Assembly: GCF_002965065.1 (NCBI RefSeq)
Contig: NZ_PTRE01000049.1
Coordinates: 1 to 64,000 of the forward strand
Direction: 5' to 3'
Length of the DNA: 64,000 nt
Source of the DNA: Escherichia sp. MOD1-EC7003
GTDB lineage: Bacteria > Pseudomonadota > Gammaproteobacteria > Enterobacterales > Enterobacteriaceae
Shown: positions 51,481 to 61,525 of the stretch, piece by piece
How the letters are laid out: every line of letters begins with the position of its first letter
Position numbering within the stretch: position 1 is the first letter of the stretch
Program-made: the position numbers and the translations under genes
Notes under the pieces: generated by a model
Told to the model about the DNA's origin: nothing
The model's database searches: none
What the model saw: the letters and a program-made list of their open reading frames with translations, nothing else

Positions 51481-53094
51481 ATGAAGCACTCTGTTTCAGT
51501 CACGTGTTGTGCACTGTTGGTCAGCAGCATTTCTCTTTCATATGCTGCAGAAGTTCCGAGCAGCACAGTACTGGCCGAGAAGCAGGAGCTGGTGCGCCAT
51601 ATTAAAGATGAGCCTGCGTCGCTGGATCCCGCTAAAGCCGTGGGCCTGCCAGAGATTCAGGTCATTCGCGATTTGTTTGAAGGTCTGGTGAATCAGAACG
51701 AGAAAGGGGAGATTGTTCCCGGCGTTGCGACTCAGTGGAAAAGTAACGACAACCGTATCTGGACTTTTACCCTGCGCGATAATGCAAAATGGGGGGATGG
51801 CACACCGGTAACGGCGCAGGATTTTGTCTACAGCTGGCAACGTCTGGTTGACCCGAAAACGCTATCGCCATTTGCCTGGTTTGCCGCGCTGGCGGGAATC
51901 AACAACGCACAGGCGATTATTGATGGTAAAGCCACGCCTGACCAGCTTGGCGTCACCGCAGTTGATGCCCATACTCTAAAAATCCAGCTTGATAAACCGT
52001 TGCCGTGGTTTGTGAATTTAACCGCCAACGTTGCCTTCTTCCCGGTGCAAAAAGCCAACGTTGAAAGCGGTCAGGGCTGGACGAAACCCGGCAATCTGAT
52101 CGGCAATGGCGCTTATGTTCTTAAAGAGCGCGTAGTCAATGAAAAACTGGTCGTGGTGCCGAATACCCATTATTGGGATAACGCCAAAACGGTGCTGCAA
52201 AAAGTAACCTTCCTGCCAATTAATCAGGAATCCGCAGCCACTAAGCGTTATCTCGCGGGTGATATTGATATCACCGAATCCTTCCCGAAAAATCTGTATC
52301 AGAAGCTGGTGAAGGATATTCCGGGGCAGGTTTATACGCCGCCGCAGCTCGGGACCTATTATTATGCGTTTAACACGCAAAAAGGGCCGACGGCAGATCA
52401 GCGCGTTCGTCTGGCATTAAGTATGACGATAGATCGCCGTCTGATGACTGAAAAAGTGTTGGGGACGGGCGAAAAGCCAGCGTGGCATTTTACGCCAGAT
52501 GTTACCGCGGGATTTACGCCGGAACCTTCGCCGTTTGAACAAATGAGTCAGGAAGAACTGAATGCGCAGGCAAAAACTTTGTTGAGCGCAGCGGGTTATG
52601 GTCCGCAAAAACCGCTGAAGCTGACGCTTTTGTATAACACTTCTGAGAACCATCAAAAAATTGCGATTGCTGTAGCATCGATGTGGAAAAAGAATCTTGG
52701 CGTAGATGTCAAACTGCAAAATCAGGAATGGAAAACCTATATCGATAGCCGTAATACCGGCAATTTTGATGTTATCCGCGCCTCGTGGGTGGGGGATTAT
52801 AATGAACCCTCCACCTTCCTGACGCTGTTAACATCAACGCATTCCGGGAATATTTCACGCTTTAACAATCCGGCATATGACAAAGTTTTGGCCCAGGCAT
52901 CGACGGAAAATACTGTTAAAGCGCGTAATGCCGATTACAACGCGGCAGAAAAAATCCTCATGGAGCAAGCACCGATTGCACCAATTTATCAATATACCAA
53001 TGGACGATTAATCAAGCCGTGGCTGAAAGGTTATCCTATTAATAACCCGGAAGATGTGGCGTATAGCCGGACAATGTATATTGTGAAGCATTGA
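51481..53094 (+). CDS. mppA: murein tripeptide-binding protein MppA
   Basis: MppA (537 aa) is a periplasmic binding protein that carries L-Ala-gamma-D-Glu-meso-DAP to the Opp transporter. The signal peptide ends LSYAAEV near residue 22. The OppA-like body has blocks such as LIGNGAYVLKERVVNEKLVV and LALSMTIDRRLMTEK. It stands 182 bases from the divergent mpaA start; both genes serve murein recycling. Confidence 0.95.
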   Translation: MKHSVSVTCCALLVSSISLSYAAEVPSSTVLAEKQELVRHIKDEPASLDPAKAVGLPEIQVIRDLFEGLVNQNEKGEIVPGVATQWKSNDNRIWTFTLRDNAKWGDGTPVTAQDFVYSWQRLVDPKTLSPFAWFAALAGINNAQAIIDGKATPDQLGVTAVDAHTLKIQLDKPLPWFVNLTANVAFFPVQKANVESGQGWTKPGNLIGNGAYVLKERVVNEKLVVVPNTHYWDNAKTVLQKVTFLPINQESAATKRYLAGDIDITESFPKNLYQKLVKDIPGQVYTPPQLGTYYYAFNTQKGPTADQRVRLALSMTIDRRLMTEKVLGTGEKPAWHFTPDVTAGFTPEPSPFEQMSQEELNAQAKTLLSAAGYGPQKPLKLTLLYNTSENHQKIAIAVASMWKKNLGVDVKLQNQEWKTYIDSRNTGNFDVIRASWVGDYNEPSTFLTLLTSTHSGNISRFNNPAYDKVLAQASTENTVKARNADYNAAEKILMEQAPIAPIYQYTNGRLIKPWLKGYPINNPEDVAYSRTMYIVKH

Positions 53095-53105
53095 TTTGAT
53101 GGAAA

Positions 53106-53133
53106 CTGGCGTTACCCTTGTGGATAACGCCAG
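53106..53133. terminator. mppA/ynaI hairpin
   Basis: CTGGCGTTA and TAACGCCAG form a 9-bp stem with a 10-base loop between the convergent mppA and ynaI genes. Confidence 0.65.
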
Positions 53134-53144
53134 TGATGTCTGAT

Positions 53145-54176
53145 TTAGCGCCCCTGGTCCGGCGGTATCATGTTATCCATATACAGCGTCTGGCTGGGGA
53201 AGGCAAAGTCCGCGCCGTGTGACTGTACAATATCGATAATCTTCAAATAAACGTCTTGCTGTGCAGCAAGCCATTCAGCCCATACTGTGGTTTTGGTAAA
53301 GCAATAAACCATAATATTCAATGACGAGTCAGCAAACTGGTTGAAATAAACCAGTAAGGTTTGTCGCTGGTCGATGTCCGGGTGATTTTTCAGCATCTCA
53401 CGTACGGCTTCGACAATAGCGCCCACTTTTGCCGCATCCTCATAACGTAAACCAATGGTCGTGGTAATACGGCGGTTGGTCATTCTCCCTGGGTTTTCTA
53501 CGCTGATTGACGAAAACAGCGAGTTCGGTACGTATAACGGACGATTATCAAAGGTCGTAATTTTGGTAATTCGCCAGCCAATTTCTGCTACTGTACCTTC
53601 GATATTTCTGTCAGGTGAACGGATCCAGTCGCCAATACTGAAAGGACGGTCGAAATAGAGCATAATCCCGGAAAAGAAGTTACTCAGAATATCTTTACCG
53701 GCCATACCGACAGCCAGACCACCAATACCACCAAAGGTCAGCAAGCCAGAAAGGCTCATGCCGAAATGTTCGCCATAAAGCAGAACAAGCACCACAATAA
53801 TGGTGATTTTGATGATGCGCGACATAATTCGCGCACTGGTGATATCGCGACCTTTTTTAATCTGCTGTTTTTCAAACTGGTTAATTAGCAGAAATAGCTT
53901 AATCGTCAGAATAACCGCAATCAGGGACGTACAGATAAAGTCGATAACGCCTGGAGTGATAACTTTGATTTTATAGTTTTCTATAACATAATTAATGATG
54001 CTGCCAACAGCACTGATAATTATGGTGTAGATTAAAAATTGCACCGCATGGAATAAAAATCCTTTCTTTTTACGATTTCCACGGCGAAACCAAAAACTCA
54101 TCAGAATCAATGCTGCGCAGCTACCGAAAATAATGACCAGATTAAGCGCATTATTTGTAAACAGTTCAGCGATCAT
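53145..54176 (-). CDS. ynaI: MscS-type mechanosensitive channel YnaI
   Basis: YnaI (343 aa) is a small-conductance mechanosensitive channel of the MscS family, with more N-terminal helices than MscS (five predicted membrane segments). The pore helix and beta domain include [20 protein letters not shown] and [14 protein letters not shown]. It is complete and convergent with mppA. The 243 bases upstream to ynaJ hold the promoters of the divergent pair. K-12 carries an IS5 copy near here; none is present. Confidence 0.94.
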   Translation of the reverse strand: MIAELFTNNALNLVIIFGSCAALILMSFWFRRGNRKKKGFLFHAVQFLIYTIIISAVGSIINYVIENYKIKVITPGVIDFICTSLIAVILTIKLFLLINQFEKQQIKKGRDITSARIMSRIIKITIIVVLVLLYGEHFGMSLSGLLTFGGIGGLAVGMAGKDILSNFFSGIMLYFDRPFSIGDWIRSPDRNIEGTVAEIGWRITKITTFDNRPLYVPNSLFSSISVENPGRMTNRRITTTIGLRYEDAAKVGAIVEAVREMLKNHPDIDQRQTLLVYFNQFADSSLNIMVYCFTKTTVWAEWLAAQQDVYLKIIDIVQSHGADFAFPSQTLYMDNMIPPDQGR

Positions 54177-54419
54177 TGTTTTATCAGGCTCCTCCAGATA
54201 ATTGTCGTCATGCCGGAAACCCCTGGCGGGACTATTTTACTGTGACAATTCATTCAGATCATCAATAGTCAGGGAAGGAAGTATCAACATTAGCTAACTA
54301 ATCAATGCGTTGATTGTAAATCCAGCTAAGAGGTGAGGTTTTCAGAGCAGACAACGGTGAAATGTCATGGTATTGTTACGTTCAGGTAACAAAAAATTTG
54401 TCTGCACAAGGATTACATC

Positions 54420-54677
54420 ATGATTATGGCGAAACTGAAGTCAGCGAAAGGGAAGAAATTTCTCTTTGGTTTGTTGGCGGTTTTCATTATTGCGGCGTCG
54501 GTTGTGACTCGCGCGACCATCGGCGGCGTTATAGAACAGTACAATATTCCGCTGTCTGAGTGGACGACATCAATGTATGTGATTCAGTCATCGATGATTT
54601 TTGTTTATAGCCTGGTCTTTACTGTGTTGCTGGCAATCCCGTTGGGAATTTATTTCCTTGGCGGCGAAGAGTCGTAA
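54420..54677 (+). CDS. ynaJ: small membrane protein YnaJ (DUF2534)
   Basis: YnaJ (85 aa) has two hydrophobic helices (FLFGLLAVFIIAASVVTRAT and MIFVYSLVFTVLLAIPLGIY). Function unknown. AAGGA precedes the ATG and the length matches K-12. It ends just before a small hairpin. Confidence 0.9.
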   Translation: MIMAKLKSAKGKKFLFGLLAVFIIAASVVTRATIGGVIEQYNIPLSEWTTSMYVIQSSMIFVYSLVFTVLLAIPLGIYFLGGEES

Positions 54678-54689
54678 TTTAAAAAATAA

Positions 54690-54705
54690 GCACGATAAAT
54701 CGTGC
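54690..54705 (+). terminator. ynaJ terminator
   Basis: GCACGAT/ATCGTGC form a 7-bp stem with a 2-base loop 12 bases after ynaJ. A run of As precedes it, which would supply Us for minus-strand transcripts, so it may work in both directions. Confidence 0.5.
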
Positions 54706-54806
54706 CTGAGATTGCCGACAAACTCGTTTACGGGTCAAAACAGACACAAACTTCCTTTAGGACGCGGGGAGCGTCCGTACACTTGCCTGGCTTTGTCATC
54801 AGTCTG

Positions 54807-54826
54807 AGGCCCGATAAATCGGGCCT
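54807..54826 (-). terminator. uspE terminator
   Basis: AGGCCCGAT/ATCGGGCCT form a 9-bp stem with a 2-base loop about 20 bases beyond the uspE stop codon. The ynaJ-uspE gap also contains a small GGACGC/GCGTCC hairpin at 54760-54776. Confidence 0.6.
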
Positions 54827-54846
54827 TGTCAGTTATTGAAGCGTCA

Positions 54847-55797
54847 TTAATCGTCTTCTTCGTCATCCAGCTCAACGGGTGTCTGATACTGGTCAGGTTT
54901 AATGACCAGCAGGTCGCAGCGAAGATGATCAATCACCTGTTCTGCCGTGTTGCCGAGGAATGCTGCTGAAATACCGGTGCGTCCGACCGTACCCAGAACC
55001 ACAATCCCCGCCTGTAAGTGTTCAGCTAAATCAGGAATCACTTCTTCTGGCAGACCTTTTTCCACGTGCGTCATGTTTTCATTAATGCCGAATTTCTGCC
55101 GCAGGGCTTTCATTGCCAGCAAATGTTGTCCTCGAATGGCATCGTTATAAACGCTCGGATCAAATTCCGGCAGTTCAATTGCGATATTAATTGGCGTTAC
55201 CGGATAAGCACCAACCAGATGCACTTCGGTATGGTTGACTTGTTCTGCCAGTTCGATCGTCTCTTTGACCAGTTTTTCATTGAGCGCATTATGGTACGGC
55301 TCTTCACTGGCGAGATTCACCGCCACCAGCGCCTTACCCCCTTCCGGCCACGGCTGATCTTTCACCATCCACACCGGGCTTGGGCATTTGCGTAACAGAT
55401 GCCAGTCCGTTGGCGTAAAAATCACCGCTTCCAGACGGTCATGTTGGTGCGCCATTTTTAGCACCAAATCGTGCCCGCCGCTGATCACTTCCCGAATGAT
55501 GGCTTCGAAAGGACGGTTATGCCAGATCACTTTAATTTCAATAGGAACGCCAGCATTGAGATAATATTTTGCCTGCTCCTGGATCCAGGCTGTACGCTGG
55601 CTGATGACGCCCTGACGCATAGCGGTACGTTCGTCCGGGGAGAGCAGGGTGGTCATTTCGTATGAGAAGTCATAGATCGGCAAAAAGGCTTTAATTTTGC
55701 CACCAATCCGTTGATGTAAATAAACAGCTCGCCGCAATGCTGGTTGGTCGTCCTGGTTAGGATCGATAACAACGAGCATGTTCTGATACATAGCCAT
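54847..55797 (-). CDS. uspE: universal stress protein E
   Basis: UspE (316 aa) consists of two tandem Usp domains; the second ends in the nucleotide-binding-type segment [18 protein letters not shown]. It supports stress resistance, motility and aggregation in K-12. I chose the start at 55797 ([15 protein letters not shown]), which has AAGGAG seven bases ahead, over 55824. It is downstream of fnr on the same strand. Confidence 0.95.
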   Translation of the reverse strand: MAMYQNMLVVIDPNQDDQPALRRAVYLHQRIGGKIKAFLPIYDFSYEMTTLLSPDERTAMRQGVISQRTAWIQEQAKYYLNAGVPIEIKVIWHNRPFEAIIREVISGGHDLVLKMAHQHDRLEAVIFTPTDWHLLRKCPSPVWMVKDQPWPEGGKALVAVNLASEEPYHNALNEKLVKETIELAEQVNHTEVHLVGAYPVTPINIAIELPEFDPSVYNDAIRGQHLLAMKALRQKFGINENMTHVEKGLPEEVIPDLAEHLQAGIVVLGTVGRTGISAAFLGNTAEQVIDHLRCDLLVIKPDQYQTPVELDDEEDD

Positions 55798-55948
55798 ACA
55801 GGGTCTCCTTACAACAACTGTCAACGCAGTTTGTAATTAAAAGATTAACCCATATCTGGTGAATGAAACAGTGATGAACCTTCTGCCAGATCAATAAATC
55901 AGAAAAATTTAATGATATGACAGAAGGATAGTGAGTTATGCGTAAAAA

Positions 55949-56701
55949 TCAGGCAACGTTACGCGTATGACCAGCAAGCTGGGCCAGCGCATCGTTATTT
56001 TCGATGGTGATGTATTTACCTTTGACTGCCAGCATACCGCTTTTCTGGAAGCGACCCAGCAGACGGCTGATAGTTTCTACCGTCAGACCCAGATAGTTAC
56101 CGATATCTCCACGAGTCATCGTCAGCCGGAATTCACGAGGGGAGAAGCCGCGTTGGGCAAAACGACGTGACAGATTGTAGATGAATGCAGCGAGACGTTC
56201 CTCGGCATTTTTCTTCGACAACAGCAGGATCATGTCCTGATCGCCTTTGATTTCACCGCTCATCAGACGCATCATCTGCTGACGCAGATTCGGCATTTTA
56301 CCGGACAAATCGTCCAGCGTTTCGAACGGGATTTCACATACCATTGAGGTTTCCAGCGCCTGCGCGAAGCTCGGGTGATGACCGCTGCCGATTGCATCAA
56401 ATCCCACCAGGTCACCAGCTAAATGGAAACCAGTGATTTGCTCGTCGCCTTGCTCAGTGATGGTATAACTTTTAATCGTACCGGAGCGGATGGCATAAAG
56501 CGATTTAAGTTCATCACCAGCTTTAAACAGCGTCTGGCCTTTCTGAATAGGCTTCTTCCGCTCAATGATATTATCAAGCTGATCAAGCTCATGTTCGTTG
56601 AGTGTGAACGGGATGCAAAGCTGGCTGATGCTGCAATCCTGGCAATGGATAGCACAACCGCCAGACTGAATGCGCCGTATAATTCGCTTTTCCGGGATCA
56701 T
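55949..56701 (-). CDS. fnr: anaerobic regulator FNR
   Basis: FNR (250 aa) is the oxygen-sensing global regulator. Cluster ligands Cys20, Cys23 and Cys29 are in [11 protein letters not shown], with Cys122 in SMVCEIPFE. The CRP-like effector domain, dimer helix and helix-turn-helix ([20 protein letters not shown]) follow. The frame reaches 56758, but the start at 56701 ([10 protein letters not shown]) is the established one. Its own FNR box lies just upstream. Confidence 0.98.
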
Positions 56702-56720
56702 AGGTCTGCTCAAGCCGTAA

Positions 56721-56734
56721 TTGATATTTGTCAA
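56721..56734 (-). promoter_or_regulatory. FNR box in fnr promoter
   Basis: Read on the minus strand, TTGACAAATATCAA matches the FNR consensus TTGAT-N4-ATCAA with one mismatch, 20 bases before the fnr start codon. This is the known site of FNR negative autoregulation. Confidence 0.85.
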
Positions 56735-56895
56735 TTTTAACATCTTTTTAGGGAGCAAGTAAGTCTAAGCAAACCTTAACAGCAGAGAATTCCGATATTA
56801 GATGTAAATATATGTCTATCTATCTGAAAATCCTTAAGTTGTTAAGGGTAACTTTATATAAAAGAGTGAACAAGCTGGCACAAATTGTTTAATGG

Positions 56896-57411
56896 TTACA
56901 GCAAAAGATAACCTTCGTGGCGCAATAACCACTCTTTTCGCTGAACTCCACCTGCATATCCGGTCATGGTGCCGTTTCGGCCAATCACCCGATGGCAAGG
57001 GACGACAATGCTGATGGGATTCGATCCGTTTGCCGCACCAACGGCACGCGCCGCGCCAGGGCGGCCTAATTGTTCAGCCAGTTGGCCGTAATGCATTACC
57101 TGTCCGCAGGGGATAGTGCGTAGTGTTTTCCAGACTTCGCGCTGAAATGGTGTTCCCTCTGTGGCAGTGGGAAGCGTATCAATAATGCTAAGATTACCGG
57201 CAAAATATTCACGAAGCTTGTCGCTTAAACCACCTGGGTTGGTGGCAGAAATGCGCTCATAGCCTTCTTTGCGATAATGGGTGTCCAGCAGCTGCACCAT
57301 GCGTTCGCTGTACTCTTCCCATTCAACCGCCCGCAGGTGAAATTGCTCATCGCAAATCACCCACAGTGGACCCAGTGGCGTGGCAATTTTTTCTTCAAGT
57401 AATTTCAGCAT
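56896..57411 (-). CDS. ogt: O6-methylguanine-DNA methyltransferase
   Basis: Ogt (171 aa) repairs O6-alkylguanine and O4-alkylthymine by transferring the alkyl group to its own cysteine. The acceptor is in [13 protein letters not shown]; the helix-turn-helix [15 protein letters not shown] precedes it. A GAGAGAA site stands before the ATG. A 70-codon frame with McaS-like start signals ends 10 bases upstream on the same strand, so ogt may be co-transcribed with it. K-12 abgTBAR, which lies upstream of ogt, is missing. Confidence 0.97.
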   Translation of the reverse strand: MLKLLEEKIATPLGPLWVICDEQFHLRAVEWEEYSERMVQLLDTHYRKEGYERISATNPGGLSDKLREYFAGNLSIIDTLPTATEGTPFQREVWKTLRTIPCGQVMHYGQLAEQLGRPGAARAVGAANGSNPISIVVPCHRVIGRNGTMTGYAGGVQRKEWLLRHEGYLLL

Positions 57412-57421
57412 CCGTTCTCTC

Positions 57422-57634
57422 TCAAGGTAAACGTGGGTAAATCCCCGGACCTATCGGCAGCCAACAAGATACCACGCCTGCAACATCAGCAGCCATACCA
57501 CCAAAAAGATAACTGGCCAGGTTTTGCTTGCTCTGCCTTAAGAAATGGTGGCAATCCATCACATAGCTCTGGGCAGGGATAATTCCAGTCAGTGAAATTG
57601 TACCGAAAGCGCATCCGCATCTTAAATCAGGCAT
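57422..57634 (-). CDS. hypothetical 70-codon ORF upstream of ogt
   Basis: The frame starts at ATG 57634 with AGGAG three bases ahead and encodes a protein beginning [17 protein letters not shown], ending 10 bases before ogt. I do not recognise it firmly. The segment [11 protein letters not shown] with a following DCHHFLRQ weakly recalls the zinc-binding CxCG and CHC patterns of GFA-family proteins, but key cysteines are missing, so it may be a decaying gene. Its start region equals the 5' part of the sRNA McaS in K-12. Whether it is translated is unknown. Confidence 0.3.
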   Translation of the reverse strand: MPDLRCGCAFGTISLTGIIPAQSYVMDCHHFLRQSKQNLASYLFGGMAADVAGVVSCWLPIGPGIYPRLP

Positions 57635-57652
57635 GGTCTCCTCTCTGCCGGT
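57607..57652 (-). ncRNA. mcaS: 5' portion of sRNA McaS (3' end not conserved)
   Basis: From 57652 on the minus strand about 45 bases (ACCGGCAGAGAGGAG, then ATGCCTGATTTAAG and GCGGATGC) match the 5' half of K-12 McaS as I know it, with few changes. The K-12 RNA then has a 3' hairpin and U-run within about 95 bases; neither is present here. K-12 McaS binds Hfq, represses csgD and activates flhD and pgaA. In this genome the same bases form the leader and start of an ORF. The segment is either a truncated McaS or the ancestral mRNA leader. Confidence 0.6.
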
Positions 57653-57658
57653 GACGGT

Positions 57659-57711
57659 GTTATAACGGTTTAACCTTTAGTTGCCCATTTTCTTCAGTGA
57701 CAGATTTCACG
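57659..57711 (-). promoter_or_regulatory. mcaS-type promoter with CRP-like site
   Basis: On the minus strand TATAAC (57664-57659) sits 6 bases before the McaS start point. Further up, CGTGA-AATCTG-TCACT (57711-57696) fits the CRP half-site spacing TGTGA-N6-TCACA, centred about 51 bases from that start. McaS is CRP-dependent in K-12. The divergent smrA gene starts at 57869. Confidence 0.5.
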
Positions 57712-57868
57712 TAAATATAAGTTACATTATTAATATCGTGAATGAATAATCATTTTGCTTGAAATATCGGCATCATTTGGAACTTATTACTGGAAATTTG
57801 GGGAATACGTTGTTGGACCGACCCGGCCTGGTTATCATATCGCGCTCTTAATTGCGGGAGGATGTAAC

Positions 57869-58432
57869 ATGAACCTTGACGACAAATCGCTGTTTCTTGA
57901 CGCCATGGAAGATGTCCAGCCGCTAAAACGTGCTACAGATGTCCACTGGCATCCAACGCGTAACCAACGTGCGCCGCAGCGTATCGACACGCTGCAACTT
58001 GATAATTTTCTCACCACCGGATTTCTCGATATCATCCCGCTAAGCCAGCCGCTGGAATTTTGGCGGGAAGGGGTGCAACATGGGGTGCTGGATAAGCTGC
58101 GCAGTGGTAAATATCCCCAACAGGCGAGCCTGAATCTTTTGCGCCAGCCGGTGGAAGAGTGCCGCAAAATGATGTTCCGTTTCATTCAACAGGCCCTGGT
58201 GGATGGTTTGCGTAATGTGCTGATTATTCATGGTAAAGGGCGGGAAGATAAATCGCATGCCAATATTGTCCGAAGCTATGTGGCGCACTGGCTGACCGAA
58301 TTTGATGATGTTCAGGCATATTGTACCGCGCTACCGCATCATGGCGGCAGCGGGGCGTGTTACGTCGCACTACGTAAAACGGCACAGGCGAAGCAAGAAA
58401 ACTGGGAGCGCCACGCTAAGCGCAGTCGTTGA
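57869..58432 (+). CDS. smrA: Smr-domain DNA endonuclease SmrA
   Basis: SmrA (YdaL, 187 aa) is a small MutS-related protein with nicking endonuclease activity. The C-terminal Smr domain holds the conserved VLIIHGKGRED and LPHHGGSGACYVAL. I chose 57869 (MNLDDKSLFLDAM), behind GGGAGG, over the upstream frame start at 57755. It converges with dgcM, 20 bases apart. Confidence 0.94.
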   Translation: MNLDDKSLFLDAMEDVQPLKRATDVHWHPTRNQRAPQRIDTLQLDNFLTTGFLDIIPLSQPLEFWREGVQHGVLDKLRSGKYPQQASLNLLRQPVEECRKMMFRFIQQALVDGLRNVLIIHGKGREDKSHANIVRSYVAHWLTEFDDVQAYCTALPHHGGSGACYVALRKTAQAKQENWERHAKRSR

Positions 58433-58452
58433 TCACGAGACGCATCCGTTGC

Positions 58453-59685
58453 TTATGCAGCCAGCACGCGGTTGCGTCCATCATTTTTCGCTCGATACAA
58501 AGCATCATCAACGCGTTTAAACAGTTCATCGATGCTTTCATTCCCTTCGTGATGCGCCACACCAATGCTGACGGTAAAGCGTGGTAAGCCCGAAATACTC
58601 ACTTTTGCCACGTTTACGCGAATAGTTTCAGCCAGCGAAAGAGCGGTATCCAGTGGGGTTCCTGGTAGTAATAAGACGAACTCTTCGCCTCCCCAACGAA
58701 ACACCAAATCGCCTTTGCGAGCGCAACTTTCTAGAGTGCGGGCGAGGGCGCATAACACCTCATCACCTTTAGAATGCCCATAGAGATCGTTAATGTGTTT
58801 AAAACGATCGGTGTCGATGAGCAACAAGCTGTAATCCTGGGCGATGGCGAGGTGCTGCATTTGGCCCGGCTCGGTGATGTGATAAAGCTGTCGCCGATTC
58901 AGTAATCCGGTCATCGCATCATGATGGGCTGCATGTTCCAGTTGCTCTTCCAGCCGTTTTTGCTCAGTAATATCATGCACAATACATAACATTAGCTTGT
59001 CGCCATAAATTTCAATCGGCCCGGCATAGGTCTGCACATGGCGAGTCGAACCATCTGCAAGCCTATGAATAAAATTCAATGGTTTATGCCCTCCGGGTAA
59101 ATGCGAAATTTCATGCATGATAGGCATGACGCGACGCCCAAGCATATTAATTTCCCAGGTGTGCTTCTGGCATATCGTTTCATGGTTATAACCATAGAAA
59201 TTGAGCGCGGCGAGGTTAGCATCGACGACTTGGCCATCTCGTGAGGGGTCAATTAACAACATTGGCGCAGAGTTAGTCAGAAAAAAACGCGCATAAAAAC
59301 CTTGCTTTTTTCTCTGATAATTTGCCGAGCGACTGGCTTTTAAACCCAGCGTGGCAGGTGCTTCGATACCTTCGAAAATAATCACCGGTTCTGCATCTGT
59401 CAGCTTTCGCAAAACAAGCCGACAGCTTAATGCTGTTTCCTTTCCATTGTGCTGAACGGTGAGGATTTCGATAATATCGTGTTGGTTTTGCAGATCGGCG
59501 AGGTATTTCGGCAGCTCTTTTTGTGAGGAGACGGAATAGGGACCGGTTCGTAGCTGACCAAACGTGAGGTCTTGCATCAACAGTCGCGCCGCACTATTGG
59601 CATAAATTAACTGTTCCTCAAAGGGCGAAACGATCCAGACAGGACTGGTGAGTAAGTCCAGGGTATTGAAGTTGTGCGTAATCAT
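58453..59685 (-). CDS. dgcM: diguanylate cyclase DgcM
   Basis: DgcM (YdaM, 410 aa) makes c-di-GMP and with MlrA drives csgD transcription and curli formation. Two PAS-like regions (about residues 10-110 and 120-250) precede the GGDEF domain. The active-site motif is GGEEF in FRWGGEEFVLLL, and the inhibitory I-site RKGD stands five residues before it, so both catalysis and feedback should work. I chose the start at 59685 (MITHNFNTLDLLT) over 59745. Its K-12 antagonist PdeR/Gmr is deleted in this window. Confidence 0.95.
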   Translation of the reverse strand: MITHNFNTLDLLTSPVWIVSPFEEQLIYANSAARLLMQDLTFGQLRTGPYSVSSQKELPKYLADLQNQHDIIEILTVQHNGKETALSCRLVLRKLTDAEPVIIFEGIEAPATLGLKASRSANYQRKKQGFYARFFLTNSAPMLLIDPSRDGQVVDANLAALNFYGYNHETICQKHTWEINMLGRRVMPIMHEISHLPGGHKPLNFIHRLADGSTRHVQTYAGPIEIYGDKLMLCIVHDITEQKRLEEQLEHAAHHDAMTGLLNRRQLYHITEPGQMQHLAIAQDYSLLLIDTDRFKHINDLYGHSKGDEVLCALARTLESCARKGDLVFRWGGEEFVLLLPGTPLDTALSLAETIRVNVAKVSISGLPRFTVSIGVAHHEGNESIDELFKRVDDALYRAKNDGRNRVLAA

Positions 59686-59834
59686 TGAGATCCCGTTATT
59701 TTTATCAATTTTTGTTGCTATCCGATCGCAAAAAGGCCATGCCATATGATCAGATAATTCTGATAATGATAGACGTTATTTAACGCTTCACACGGTTTGT
59801 ATACGGAAAAGCATTTTGCTTTTTGTATTCAATT

Positions 59835-59961
59835 TATACCCTAAATAATTCGAGTTGCAGGAAGGCGGCAAGTGAGAGAATCCCGATGAACTTACATAAG
59901 TAAGTGACTCGGGTGAACGAACGCAGCCAACGCACATGCAACTTGAAGTATGACGGGTATA
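59835..59961 (-). repeat. ERIC element 3
   Basis: A 127-base ERIC element bounded by TATACCC and GGGTATA, inverted relative to elements 1 and 2 (core ACTTACATAAGTAAGTGACT). It fills the middle of the 379-base gap between divergent dgcM and zntB; the flanks hold their promoters and nothing else I can support. Confidence 0.93.
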
Positions 59962-60043
59962 GACAGCATTTTATTAATCATTTCAGGGCAATGGGGTGAT
60001 GAGATGTTGCGTAACAGAGCCAGAGGGCTAGACTACAAAATAA

Positions 60044-61048
<1,005 letters not shown>

Positions 61049-61094
61049 CAAAAGCAATTTTACCTGCTGTCTGTATACAAAAACACCGCAAAGT

Positions 61095-61108
61095 TTGAGC
61101 GAAGTCAA
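61095..61108 (+). promoter_or_regulatory. FNR site of fnrS
   Basis: TTGAGCGAAGTCAA keeps the TTGA-N6-TCAA symmetry of the FNR consensus. Its centre lies about 42 bases before the fnrS start point, the class II activator position, which fits anaerobic induction. Confidence 0.8.
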
Positions 61109-61143
61109 TAAAGTCTCTACCCATTCAGGGCAATATCTCTCTC

Positions 61144-61265
61144 GCAGGTGAATGCAACGTCAAGCGATGGGCGTTGCGCTCCATATTGTCTTACTTCCTT
61201 TTTTGAATTACTGCATAGCACAATTGATTCGTACGACGCCGACTTTGATAAGTCGGCTTTTTTTT
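61144..61265 (+). ncRNA. fnrS: sRNA FnrS
   Basis: FnrS is an Hfq-dependent sRNA made anaerobically under FNR, which lowers expression of aerobic enzymes such as SodB and GpmA. The 122-base segment starts GCAGGTGAATGCAACG and ends in a terminator: GCCGACT/AGTCGGC stem at 61238-61257 followed by eight Ts. Length, position between zntB and dbpA, and sequence agree with K-12. Confidence 0.93.
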
Positions 61266-61322
61266 GCCTGTTATTTGTCAGCGTCTACCCTTTAAGAGTC
61301 AACCCAATGACCGGAGGGAAAT

Positions 61323-61496
61323 ATGACGACACTCCTTTATTTGCAAATTCCTGTCCCTGAACCGATTCCTGGCGATCCTGTTCCAGTGCCCGAGCCGATT
61401 CCTCGTCCGCAACCTATGCCCGACCCACCCCCCGATGAAGAACCGATTAAATTGTCGCATCGTGAGCGTAGATCTGCGAGGATACGCGCCTGCTAA
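61323..61496 (+). CDS. ynaL: proline-rich small protein YnaL
   Basis: This 57-codon frame begins MTTLLYLQIPVPEPIPGDPV and continues with Pro-Glu and Pro-Asp repeats, then a basic end (SHRERRSARIRAC). An ideal GGAGG stands 5-6 bases before the ATG. It corresponds to the annotated K-12 small protein YnaL between fnrS and dbpA. Function unknown; the conserved ribosome-binding site and reading frame argue for translation. Confidence 0.8.
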   Translation: MTTLLYLQIPVPEPIPGDPVPVPEPIPRPQPMPDPPPDEEPIKLSHRERRSARIRAC

Positions 61497-61525
61497 CTTT
61501 GCGTCGATGACCACGAGAATAGATT

